A stretch of DNA of 64,000 nt, taken from assembly GCA_964035545.1 (NCBI GenBank), contig OZ037771.1, positions 14,015,133 through 14,079,132 of the forward strand. Direction: 5' to 3'. Source of the DNA: Bugula neritina (Eukaryota > Bryozoa > Gymnolaemata > Cheilostomatida > Bugulidae). Positions within the stretch are counted from its first letter, which is position 1. Every line of letters begins with the position of its first letter. Positions 39,048-51,340 of the stretch are shown piece by piece. The notes beneath the pieces are model-generated. The model made no database searches, was not told the DNA's origin, and saw nothing but the letters and a program-made list of their open reading frames with translations. Made by a program: the position numbers and the translations under genes.

Positions 39048-40499
39048 CAGTATATCTATTCCTCTACTGGACATTTTAAGTCCTATCACGGCTCGACGGG
39101 AGTCAGTGAGTGGCAGTGATCACGAATGTTCACCTACTCTGGTGAGCTAATATGTACAGATTCGATTGGCTGCATGTGATAACCAATTCAATTCGATTGG
39201 TTAAAAGACTGCTAGTAGCTTGAAGTACTAATAACAACTAGTGGTGGATATCAAGGGGGTTGATGCCTATACACATATTTTTAGCAGCAATATGTATTCA
39301 AAAGTACAATTTCTTAACTACATAGTTTATATACTTACATATCATAAAGATAATACTAAAATCTTTTGGTTTAGATAAAATGTTTATAATAAATTAAAAT
39401 GCATTGATTTGAAAACAATCCACCCCTTGTAGACTTCGCACCAGCTTTTCACAATTACAACTATAATGAGCAAGTAGGAATTTAGTCTTACAAACTCAAT
39501 TCAAAAATAGTTGTCCTCTCATTTTATGTTGCACCTAAAATTACTTTTATATTCTAGGAAGTTATGTGCACTGATATAAATAGCCCAAATATATATTACG
39601 TTGATATATAATGTTATTTATTTATAATTATCATATTATATATAACAATATATTTTTATTTTTATATACCAACGCAATATATTATATATTATACTAAATT
39701 ATATACATTTTATATGTTATAATTATGTATCATAACTATTATTTATATGTTTTGTATATTATAATATATATATATTTATAATTAGATACAATTTTATTTA
39801 TCAATATTGATTTAAGTATATGTTTTTGATATATTTTTCGATTGCGTTTTATCCATTATTTTTATCGTTTATTTATGTTGCGAGATGTACTCATAAAAAG
39901 ACGTAGCTTTGTAGTGGGTTGATCAAACTTGTAAATAATCATTATTATAACTCGATGTTCACTTCATGGGCAAATGGCGCATGTTCTTTAGGAGTTGTCT
40001 ATTCGATACATGAAAAGTTTCGAAAAGTAAAGTGTTGTGATAAAAGTGAAAACGAAAATAGCTTTTCAAAAAACTTTTTGTCATTAAAAAATGACTATAA
40101 TATAAGCTCTATTAGTATTTGATTTGTCACAAAGAGGCCCAAATATTTTGTCAACCTATTCTCTTAAAAACTTGAATCATAGTATAGAAATATTTTATTT
40201 CGGGTTTTAAATATATTAATTGCAGGCATCCGCTACGCATAATAATACATCAGGACCCAATTTGAAAAAATTGAAAATCCTTCTCATTCATGTAATTTGT
40301 ACCAGTTTTTCGCAAATAAATTAAATGAAGAGATGTTCTTGCCAATCATTAAAACTTAAATCAGGTGAGTGTTTATGGCATTCTTACTATTGGTGACTCT
40401 GGTTTATGACTATTTAGTATAACTATATAATTATATTCAATAATTCATACTTATTAACTAACTTATAGTTATAACAATAATGAATAAATATAATATTAA

Positions 40500-41180
40500 T
40501 AATATTAATAATAATACTATTAGTATTACTATTAGTATTACTATTAGTATTAAGTAATTAACTACAAGTATAAGTTATAGTAGAGGTATTAGTATTACTT
40601 TAGTGTTATTCATATTCATATTGTAATTGTTATTACTGCTGCTACTAGTACTAGTACTAATACAGTATTACTGTATTAGTACTAGTACTAGTAGCAGCAG
40701 TAATAACAATTACAATATGAATATGAATAACACTAAAGTAATACTATTACTAATAGTAATACTAATACTGTAATACTAATAGTAATAGTAATTATACTAG
40801 TAGTCGTACCAGTATGAAATATAGTAACACTTATACTAATAGTAATAGTACAGGTAGTACCAATACTAATAGTAATAGTGATCAGTGATCACTAATAGTA
40901 ATACTAATTATCTAATACTAGTAATAGCAGTAATACTATTACATAATCATAATGATAATCAAGTTTAAATTTTTAATAGTAATAGTATTACTATTACTAT
41001 TAATATCAACAAGTTTCAACTTGATTATCATTACGATTATGTATTACTATTACTATCAGTATTGGTAATCACTGTTAACAGTAGACGTAGTAGTACTTTT
41101 ACTGGGTTTAGTATTAGTACCACTGCTAGCAGTAGTACTAGTACTAAGTGGTTAATGTTAGTGATACTGCTATTTTGACT
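40500..41180. repeat. Simple-sequence field with AATACTAGT-type motifs
   Basis: Interspersed ATTACTATT, AGTAATACT and CTAGTA motifs, self-complementary on many scales, including the perfect palindrome at 40590-40746 and a smaller imperfect one around 40950-41045. Confidence 0.85.
40590..40746. repeat. Perfect 78-bp-arm palindrome with 1-base centre
   Basis: Positions 40590-40667 are the exact reverse complement of 40669-40746, with a single T at 40668 between them. Part is simple sequence (ctagtactagta), but the outer 40 bp ('gttattcatattcatattg' style) are not. Confidence 0.95.
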
Positions 41181-42259
41181 TTCTATTACTATTAGTATTC
41201 GACTCACAGTTATTATATCTGTTACTCTTCAATTGCCTAAGTATTGTCATTACCAATCCTTTAAGCTATTGGTATTTTTATTATTATTAGTATTGATTTT
41301 AGATTTAGTTACATAATTATTACTTAGAGTTCGTGCCACAAAATTAAATATCACAATAATCTATATATTACTACACCACAACTCCTAGTAACACTAACAG
41401 TATTTACATTTACTTAATGCTTGTAGTTGCACTGCTACCAGTCTTTGTAGGCTACTAGATATTAATTCTTGCTGTTGCTATTATTCTAAGTTAGCAAATT
41501 GGTAGCACTAGCGGTATAAGTATTACTTGTGTGTAGTATAACATGTATTTGCAATAAAATTAGAATAATTTAATTGCAATAATAACCATATTAACATTCT
41601 ATAATCACTCAATTATAGAAGTTGAATGAAATTATAAATGATTCAATTTAATATAAAGATAGGCTGAGATATTTTGCAAATTATATAGGCTCTGTGATTT
41701 TTGTAAAGATATGATGTTTATTTTAGGTGTTGTGGCAGGTACGAAGCATAACAGACAAAGATAGTTTCAAGAATTTTGCTGAAATAACTGATGCAAATGT
41801 GAAAAAATGAAAAATAAATTCTTCGTTTGTATGAATTGCGATTGTAATTTTCAAGTTGTTAACATATACTATCAATTGTTATAATATGATGTTGTGCAAA
41901 ATAAAGTATATTCTGCTAATAAAAGTATATCTTGATATATTTATGCAACCTATGTACTTCTAAATAGTTTATATAGTATAGCATCAATAAAATGTGTATA
42001 CAGACAACACCACGCTATAAACTGAGTTTGAGACTTTGAGTCATCTTTCTGTTCTGAGCATAACCTTGTAGCTGTTACATAATCATGTTAACAGTCTAAT
42101 GCTTTTGCTCATGTAATATTATGCTACATTATATACTATAATATACAGATATTATACTGAAATCACTAGATTGTAGCATCACATACTGATGATGGTGCCT
42201 CAAACTGTTGGACAGACTTGCACCTGATTTCAATTATATGCAGTTTTTCAAATATAATA

Positions 42260-42550
42260 TATAAGTTGGCAACTACATGATAGTAATATTATACTGAATA
42301 CTGCAAGCCGCATGAATAGAACATTGATGGAGAATGAACAGCTTTTTGCACTTTTAATTTGGAGTTGTCTCACTATTACTTTCTTTCTAGAGATGATAGG
42401 TATATATACCATCATCTCCAGAAAGCAAGAAATAGTGAGACAACTCCAAATTAAAAGTGCAGAAAGCTGTTCATTCTCTATCAATGTTCTATTCAGTCGA
42501 CTTGCAGTATTTTGTAAAATTAATTATTATAATGTAGTTGCCAACTTATA
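42260..42550. repeat. 291-bp near-perfect palindrome (fold-back element)
   Basis: Centred at 42405 (ggtatatatacc). Left and right arms of about 145 bp share long identical stretches such as 'gtgagacaactccaaatta' and 'tgttcattctc', ending in TATAAGTTGGCAACTACA and its complement. Twin open frames on opposite strands are a consequence of this symmetry, not genes. It is probably a MITE or fold-back element. Confidence 0.85.
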
Positions 42551-43668
42551 AGTTATAACATTATATATTTATGTGTAGAGAGAAAGCAGTTTATGCTGCA
42601 GCAGACTTACGCAATTTCTATTTGTTGTACTTCTATTATTTTAATTATAAGTATATAATTAAAACTAATTTAGTTAATATTAGAAAAGTGATGTTTGTGT
42701 CAGTTCAACCCCAAGTGGGTTACTTTACGCCAATGTGGCTTATGATATAAATTCTGCGTATTTGTCAGATTTGGCTTTACATATTATCTGTGTATATATA
42801 TATATAATCTAGCTGCTTATACACTAGATGTTCCCAGCTTTTGTCGATTGTGTTATTGCTAATTGTTGTGCAAACTACAGCAGTGCTTCTGATTCATGTA
42901 TTAATCTCAATATTGGATACAAAACTGCAAGTATAAACCTCTTTTTAATAATGTAAATGTTTATTCAGTGTGGTATTTTTTTCCTCAATTAGGCTGGTGT
43001 GAACAACCAACGCAGTTTTACTGTTAAACGCTTAGCATACAGGATTTGTCATTAATTTATGTTGCTAAAATAAAACAATTTAATATTTCAGTCCTACAAT
43101 AATTTATATATTATAGTCTGTTGCATGGATAGCATGCAGCTATAGTATATATAGTTCTGTACTATAAGTGTTTGTATCTCTTTACTGTTAACTTAATATT
43201 TATTTCCTTAAGCCATCAAACCTCAATATTCATAAATTAATGTTTTTTATCCTGATTTCTATTTTTTTCTAATATGTTATTAAAAATCTTATAAAAGCTG
43301 TCAACAAAGTGTACCGTGAAAGATATAACTATATATAAAAACAATTTGTAATTGGTAAAAAGTTTATATTGAGACTGCATGATGCTTTTTCATAGTGTCT
43401 ATGCATGCAGTACAAATAGAAAAGTAGGTAAAATATTATATTAGAGTACACCTTATAGACATGGCAAAAATTGTTTTTTACACAAAGTTAATCAATGCAG
43501 CAACCTTGCCAGAAAATGCCTCTTAAACGTAAAGGTGCAATCTGTTTTTCTGAGCATCACCAATATATGCCTATACACATATGTATTACATTTCACTATT
43601 GTAAGAAGAAATAACCTGTTATAGCAGCTATACATGCCTACAATTTTTGTCACTTACAGTATGTGGGC

Positions 43669-44180
43669 AACTAGTCAATATTCCGAAGACCCATTAGTCC
43701 GAAAGTGATTGTTTATTAAAATATAAAAGCGCTGTTGTTGCTTTTGTTTTGTAGGCCTATATGCATGTATTGTATTGTAATTAGTTAAAAAGAGACGTTT
43801 AATGTTCTTAATTGAACTTAATTTTTTGCTAGTGCTTTATTTATATTTTCAAGCTTTTTGTTTTTTGCATTACTGTCCAGAATAAATTATATAACTCAGC
43901 ATTAAATATTCAGCATAAATTCCAAATTGCATACGGCCCAGTATATATTATAATATATGCACGCAAAGATGGCTAATGATGGCAAAGAAAGTTTTATTTA
44001 TAAATTCCTATTCTTAGTAAAGTATGATTATGAAAAACAGTGCAATATAAGTACCAATAATTTTAAAATCTAGTTTACTTCTACTGTAACAATATAGTAT
44101 GGTGTAATTTGCACAGCAACTTGTTCCAGTCAGGGTGTACTAGAAAAATATTTTCGGACTATAATGATCCATCCTCTAGC
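43669..44180. mobile_element. Second element with TTCCGAAG..TTAGTCCGAA ends, arm 2
   Basis: Starts AACTAGTCAATATTCCGAAG, followed by 'acccattagtccgaaag', and ends with a degenerate inverted counterpart (tcggactataatgatcc near 44154-44170). Arm 1 lacks it: the reverse complement of about 25125-25150 runs straight from 'cttctgtgcag' to 'taatttaaaagc'. It belongs with the element at 21059-21542 by its termini; the interior is different. The right border is approximate. Confidence 0.6.
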
Positions 44181-44499
44181 ACTCGTGGTAATTGAAAAGC
44201 TTATTAAATTTTAGTTTGGAGTGTAGGTAAAGAATAAATTGCAAGAATGTAACTTAATTTGCTATATCAGATCCCAGGTTTTCTTGATTATTGCACCAGC
44301 TCTCAATTATATATTTTACTTATTAAATCCTAAGGTTTAGCCCAGTGCTCAGTATCTAATTGGCATGCATGCATTCATGCTGTCCACCTGTTAAAGAATA
44401 TTTTAAAAGTAAAATAAAGTCTACAGCTATAGTCATATTTATGCTCTCATTGTTTATACATACCGATGTGTAGAATTTGAATAAAAATTTGGCAAAAAA

Positions 44500-44575
44500 A
44501 CTACGCTAAGGCGATCAATCCTGTGGTTACGGTGCCACTGATAACCCTGTTAACCACTAGGCCACTCTAACGCAC
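44500..44575 (-). tRNA. tRNA-like sequence, arm 2 (pseudogene or SINE head)
   Basis: On the minus strand a good A box (TGGCCTAGTGGTT, complement of about 44553-44565) and a degraded B box (AGGATTGATCGC, near 44511-44522) at tRNA spacing. It occupies the position orthologous to 24698-24770 in arm 1. Sequence identity between the two is lower than in neighbouring blocks. Confidence 0.4.
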
Positions 44576-45371
44576 ACTGATGAGGGTATGCTCAAAGTGA
44601 GTAACTATCATGACTCAAACTTATACAGCTATGGATGGGAACTGGTTATATTAGTTCAGCAGTATGTTTACCAGCTGTGCATAGCAATCTTGTTTCAATT
44701 TTTTTACTATAGCCTATATGACTCTGTGGTTGATGGCCATATGGCTACTGATGCTAATGGTTTTGAATAAACCCAAAAGTTAAAAATAAGTAGATTGCAC
44801 CTTACTATAAGGCACAACCAGGCACCTGAGGAGAAGCATTGCAGCTATGCATATAATATTATACTGATGCATAAGAGGTAATTTATCATAATATAGTTCA
44901 ACATTCCTTCTTTTAAGAAAAAATACAGCCTTTATTTTAGGTTTACCCAGCAAACCATGAAATGATCTAAATTAATATTAAAAGTGCATTTTGAAAACTC
45001 AGGTTAATTGCGCTTATTCATAAATTAATAATAGATATTAATATGTAAAAATATAATGCATATCATGTATAATATCATTATATTATTATATAATACTATA
45101 TTATATTACCACTATATTTGCGTTATATTTTAAGTTGTGCTTCACATCTTGATTTTCTTAATGTAAAAATTTAAATTCAATATGTGCCTGAGGAGTGCCA
45201 AAGAATTGCAAAATTAATAGTAGCACAGGCTCAGTATAGTTCGGAGCAAAGTGAACAAAAGTTCTGTGCAATAAAATTTGATTTAAAACTTTTTATTACT
45301 ATAAGCTCCATGTGCATTATATATACACAATCATAGAATAAAATGTAAAGATGTAATAGTATGTAAGAATG

Positions 45372-45373
<2 letters not shown>

Positions 45374-45451
<78 letters not shown>
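45374..45451. repeat. (TA)n microsatellite
   Basis: About 39 uninterrupted TA dinucleotides. Absent from arm 1 at the equivalent place. Confidence 0.98.
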
Positions 45452-45454
<3 letters not shown>

Positions 45455-47686
45455 CATACAGGATATAATATGAAAATGCCTATGAAAGCTATAAAATAAA
45501 AATTATAAAGCCGAAGGATTGAAATTATTTATAAATAGATAAAATGAAAGTAAAATAGTTGAAGGATTGAACTATTAAGCCACATTTTCTAAAAGGGGTT
45601 TTCTATAAGCTTGTCTGCATGTTGTTACAGCTTCACGGTGTTTTTAAAAAAGATTAAAAAGTATATTAGAGGAAGTAAGTTCCCCTTTATATTGTTTGTT
45701 GCTGTGACATTCAATCTGTTTGAGCTATCAGTGATGGAATTCATATGAAGTCTTGATTGTTATAAAAATAACGTTGTGACTTGTTATACAGTTTGGCAAT
45801 ATTTACCAAAATATTGCTTGATTCATAATAGTTTTTACATTGCAATTTATGGCATCAGTTGAGACTTGCACTCTAACAAAATACCAAGAAAACCAAACTT
45901 ATGGCTGTACTACAGTGAAAAGTGGTTGGTTATACTAGTTCTATATAGTGGCTGCACTAACCATGGTCCTAGCATTGACCTACCATGGTATTGCCAGGTG
46001 TAGAACAAATCCTGTGGTGTATGCAAGCTATTCACATAGCTAGCTAAAATTATTACTGATGAGTTTACGAAATTGTTGGTTAACATAATGCAGTTTGTAA
46101 TGTGCATGACAATGCACCATGCAATTATGTAATCTGTTTTGTAAATATTACTATAGTTGTGTTGTTTTCTTTTGTTTTCTAAATCCCCTTTATCTTTGTG
46201 GTTTGTATATAATATTGTCAGTCTTGGAAATGTATTTGCAGTTCACAACAGGGCACTAAATATTATATGGAAAGAAATGGTTAATAACACAGAAGTTGAC
46301 AAGTTAACTATACAAGTAGTTCAGGAATGCATTAACAGAATGCATTTACAGAACGTGTTACTGTGACAAAAAGGCCAGCAGCCAGCTAAACCTGTAATGC
46401 ATAACTTTGTGACGTTAGGATATGTTTGAAGTTGCTCTGAAGTACTTTATGCCATGGCAGAGACACACTACTCTCCACTTGCAGTAGCAATTAGTTTACT
46501 ATTCCAATCACCGGCCTCTTGAATTTCTATAAGGGCCAAACTGGTGTGCCAAACATCATGCTTGTTGTGTTGTATAAATAAGTACTGCAATGAATTACTA
46601 CCAACTTTCTTACTGTCACTACACTTTATTATCTGAAATCTCGAAGCTAACTGACCCACTTGATAAACAAACAGTATGTCCCAACAGTTACATAGCACTT
46701 TTAAAACCACAACATAATTACTTTGACAGCATAATTGCATCGCTATAACATTCCACAATATAAGGCTACTAGCAGGTATAAGTCGTGGGATAATATTATA
46801 AGCATAGCTTTAGTAAACAGATACAAACATTACAATGCTATTCTTTCAAAACATAACCACTGCTTTGCGCATCAGTTTTAGCAGACAAAGAATGTATACT
46901 AAATACTACACTGTAGCAGCAAAGTTACAGGAAGTCTATTGAAGTAGAAAGTTTATTTTTAGATTACTATTGAGCTGTGCAACTGTACAGAGAACTAAGC
47001 ACGCAAAGTTTAAATATTTGGCACCTGAGCCACAATCCAAAAATTAATAAAAGTATAGCACGTGTGCATAGTTAATACCAGTAATAGTTCTTATTAGTTG
47101 TTTGCCTTTGGCAGTAGGTAAGCCTTGCAGTTGTTTTAAATAGAGTACTTTCATAATGGAGAAATAACTTGAAACATGTAGCAAAAAACTTGTTATTGAA
47201 CAGGGCCTGTGTAACTACTCTGCTAACTATTTAATTGGTAGTTATTTAGGTCAAAATTGACCATGGTTGACATTGATTTCTTCATTACTGGCTTCTATGA
47301 CTGATCATTATGGGACTTATTTGCTTGCAATAACTTATCTATTGTGGTTTCTGTTTATGTAACTTTTAAATTCTTATTATGCAATGAGACATTCATTGTA
47401 CAATGCAATGATAATGATGGGAGCTAAGTGTGTGTAAGCTGCTTGCGAAAATAATTTGAAGTTTTTTAAATGAATCATTATGTGTACAAAAAGGCAAAAC
47501 CTAATGTCGTTATTGTTGGAGAGAAGATGTGGTTAACTGTCTAAAAATACTAGCTAGCATTGGATAAAAGATAATAAATGTAGCTTTTTGGTCTTTGAGA
47601 CCTATTATATTATACATTACGAATAATTTGTCATGCAATGTTCATAGATTTAGAAATGTATCAGGTTAGTATTATTTCCTCACCAC

Positions 47687-49831
47687 TCAAGTGAAAAATT
47701 CATTAATACTCCTATAGCTAGAATTTTGTGCTGTGTAACTAATTACTAAGGTGTAAGTTTGAGAAACCAATGCTAGAATATAGTCCTTGTGGTTATAGGA
47801 GAGAGAGATGAGGTATTTGTTTGTCAACCAATATAATATATATATATATATTGCAGGCTTGCTTATTACAGAGCGCAATACAATAAAAATTATAAAAATA
47901 AAGAATGATAGTATGACAACATAACCATATATGAGTATCATATCAATCAGAGTGCAACTGTCACTGCAAATCATCTCTATTACATAGCAGAATGTTCTTT
48001 TCTTATGCAAGTGTTCTTGTAAAAGTGCAACTGCACTTAAACTCAAATGGCCACTTTCTTCTAGATCTGTAAAACAAAAAAATGTTTTAACAGTCAAAGT
48101 AAATAAGTTGAAGTGAGGGCTTCATTAAAGTGACACATAACAATGGAGTACCCGAACCAGAGGTAGAGAAAAGCATAAGGTAAGTGGAAAGATTTTGCTT
48201 GGTTGTTGCAATGCAAGAAGGCTCCAACAAAATTGAAAATGCTGATATGAAAATGTGCATCTGACTGGCAATATTTTATGGCAGTAAATTATGGCCGCTG
48301 ACAGCACCTAGTTCCTAGTACCTAGAGGATCAATGAAGATGAGTTGCGATAAATCTATGGACAAAAGGAATGAGGAGATCTGAGACAGGGCAGCAGTAAA
48401 AGCATTAACCATGTGGGGAAAAGAAGGCTGAAATGGTGTGGGCACCTATGTAGCAGAGAACAATAAAACAAGAAGGGATCAGCTACATCAGTGTGAAACT
48501 GGAGAGAAAGGGAGCAAGACCAAAACATTTAAGCATGGGGGTTAAAAATTAAAAGAAATCATCGATTGAGTTGGAAATGAACAAACCCTGTCACCTAAAC
48601 GAATGCAGTGAGGAATAGGGGGATGGTACAATTAAGTAAAACAAGGAGTATGAGAGTGACACCACTTGTGAAGCCAAAGTTATATTTAATTTAATTAATT
48701 TGTAAAATATATCAATACAAACTTTTATGACAGTCTCATAGGCTGGCAGTGAGATGAGATGATATGTACTTAGCAGCAATGAGTAAAATCTGACTGAAAA
48801 TCAAAGCAGACAGTGAGGTAAACATTTGATTTATAGCAGAATACATTCAAAATTGAAACTACCTCAAAATAAACTCTAGTCCTCGTCAGATGAGTCAAAA
48901 TAGATTGGCTGTAAGTAGTCATCATCCATAATTTCATCTGATTATACTGCAAAACAAAATGAAGAATTTTGTTAATCACATGTACGAGTTTGAAATAAAT
49001 TATGGTTACAAAAATTAACATAACAAATTGTCCCGCATTTAGTGCATTTTAAAGCCTTTAATCATAAACCACAATGGCATGCAGTGTAAATGTTGCAGCT
49101 GTGGCCTGGTGAATACGGATATTTTCCAACTGTAGCCCTTTTTTCTATATAAAAAAAAAACAATTTCGAACCTAAAAGGCTCAAAGTCAAAAATAGTTAA
49201 TTTTAGAAGTTTGATTCTATAGTTTAAATCAACATTTCCATAGGGGTAGTTGAAGTCTAAACATTCACTAGATTAACATAGTAAAAAATTGGAAACATAC
49301 ATTATTTTCAACGTTATACGTTACCTAAAACTAAAATATATTCAATACTAAAACATCTATTAAAGCGTAGTAACTGACATGTCAAAATGTGTGCCTTAGC
49401 GAACATCACACTCAAAAAGTAATCGTGAGAGGAAACAAGCTTTGCTTCCATTTTAGACGTCAGGGGAAGTACTGTCACACTATGTTGGTGGCAATAGATT
49501 ATGCACCAAGAAATTATTTTTTAAAACTTCTCAGAAATATAATTAAACGTTGAAGATTCTGCAGGCAAAAAATTTCACATACCGAATATGTTTTTAGAAG
49601 CAGAGGACAAATTACATTTGCAACTAATTTCAAGCAAAAATAGTCGCTAAACAAACTTTAAATGCACTCTATGAATAAAAGTCAGCAATGCCTTAATTTA
49701 CTCACTTGCATTATATAGGGATAAGCACATATCTCCCCCTCTCCATACCCAAGACCTTACATATAAATGCCTGAAGTTGTCTTTGCAGCTTTCCATTCAA
49801 TTCCTCCATAGTGGCCACCAACTAAAATCTT
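47687..49831 (-). pseudogene. Exon-like conserved blocks of unknown function, arm 2
   Basis: Counterpart of 18009-21920, read on the minus strand. Blocks: 49831-49706 with AG/GT borders (GGHYGGIEWKAAKT, the same in-frame TAA as arm 1, then EICAYPYIMQ); 49131-49063 (KYPYSPGHSCNIYTACHCG); about 48940-48880, where one frame reads DEIMDDDYLQPIYFDSSDED and then stops; and 48066 downward, an acceptor followed by LEESGHLSLSAVALLQEHL in a frame open for 136 residues to 47687. The tail of that long frame is hydrophobic and partly low-complexity and may not be coding. The acidic ending DSSDED looks like a genuine protein C-terminus, but it would end translation before the last block, so both cannot belong to one transcript form. 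Function unknown; no family recognised. Confidence 0.4.
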
Positions 49832-50914
49832 CTGAAAAATTAAATAATAATATCATACTTACAATTCTTATCTGTTCCCTTACATTCAAAAAAGCAAAAA
49901 TGAGACACTGTGCTTTCAACGGTCACTTAACAAATAAATAGTCTAGCTAGACTGAGCATTTAACAGCAGAACAAGCTACACACGCACGCACCGAACTGTT
50001 TGAACATCCAACTCACAAACAGATGAGAGCTAAGATATTATAAATAATTATTGCATTAGTGTATAAATTGTGTCAGAGAATTTTTAAATATTAGGAATAG
50101 ACACAAATTGATGTAAAATCAAGCAAGCAAACTAAACGTAGTATTTTAATAAATATGTACAATGCACTTACTTCTTTCACGCAGTTTCAATCTTTATTTT
50201 TCAAGTTTCAACTGCAGCAACATTTCTGATGTTATTTTCTGCCATACTCTTTTCAGTCGATGTCTCAAGTTGTGACAAGCACAGGGAATAGCTATAGCCT
50301 ATTTATCATTATTCAGAGTCTATAAGAAATCATTCCAAACAGATAAATTTTAAGTTATAGCCAGCAGCTCATATGAACAGAGTTGTCACTGTGAACATTT
50401 TAATAATGATTATGTTATTTATATTCTTATTGAGCTTAACTATCCCCATAAGTACATCTAGTATCACTGCAAAACTCTCTTTTAAAATAACTTTAACATA
50501 GCATTAACAAAATAATGTAAAATGGCAAAAGTAGTTTAAAAACTACTTCGGATAAGAAATTTAATTAATCTAATATTGCTTTTCTATTTCGATTGGAACT
50601 TATCGCAGCAAACGAACCAAGCAAACTTTGTGGTATGGATATAAATGCTGTTAAACAAAAGCCATGATTTTCAATAAATCGGCACCACATTTAAAATCAA
50701 CACGACCCTAGAATCTAGATGCTACATCAGTACAACAGACAATAAAAATGGTAAATCTTGGGAGCGTTAAAAACTGATATTGGATGGTAAATGTGAACGA
50801 AAAATCAAGAGAAGAATTGAAATTCCGAAAAATGTTTTCCAGAATATTTCTCAAGTATATTGACATTAAGAAAACGAAAATACAAACACAAAAGATAATA
50901 TTACTTCCATGCTT

Positions 50915-51340
50915 TGTGTGCAGTCAACACTACTATATAAATGTAAAAGATAGTCACCACTTAAATCAACAATTAAAAGATTAGAAGTTTTTGGAATGTG
51001 GCCATATAAAAGAATGGTGAGAGCATCTTGGACAGAATATAAAACTGATGAAGGGATATTAAACATGGCAAATACAAAAAGATTATTAATGAAATATATT
51101 TTAAAACAAAATTGCCGATATTTTCAATATATTCAAAGAACTACACTAGAAGCAGAGATTGAATGAAAGAGATGAAGAGGCCAGCCTAAAGTTATATGGA
51201 TGGACAATTTCAAAGACTGGACTAAGATTAGCAACAGATACTGTTTACGAATGGCATGAGAAATATCCAAATAGAGATTCATGACAGTCAATCTGCGACT
51301 AGTGGATGACATATGATGAACCAACTCAGTTAGACTCAGA
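50915..51340 (+). pseudogene. Non-LTR retrotransposon ORF2 C-terminal fragment, arm 2
   Basis: The + strand frame from 50981 reads RLEVFGMWPYKRMVRASWTE, then NMANTKRLLMKYILKQNCRYF, stops, and after a frame change RGQPKVIWMDNFKDWTKIS with further stops. This is the C-terminal portion of a widespread animal non-LTR reverse transcriptase, where the pattern is approximately LEAFEMWCYRRMLxISW, then ERxLLxxIxxRQLxFFGHV, then RGRPRxxWxDNIKxWTG. The segment (about 50885-51415) has no counterpart in arm 1, where 'gaattttttgcat' is followed directly by 'gtgtttgtatttt' sequence. It belongs to a different family from the fragment at 13126 and is inactive. Confidence 0.7.

Noticed and set aside
42248-42551. 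Two nearly identical open frames on opposite strands
   Set aside because: Produced by the palindrome at 42260-42550; symmetry rather than coding explains them.
42846-42940. Cys-bearing stretch CVIANCCANYSS that resembles the start of a THAP domain
   Set aside because: No downstream Cys-x2-His, no Pro/AVPTIF motif and no supporting exon; could be chance.
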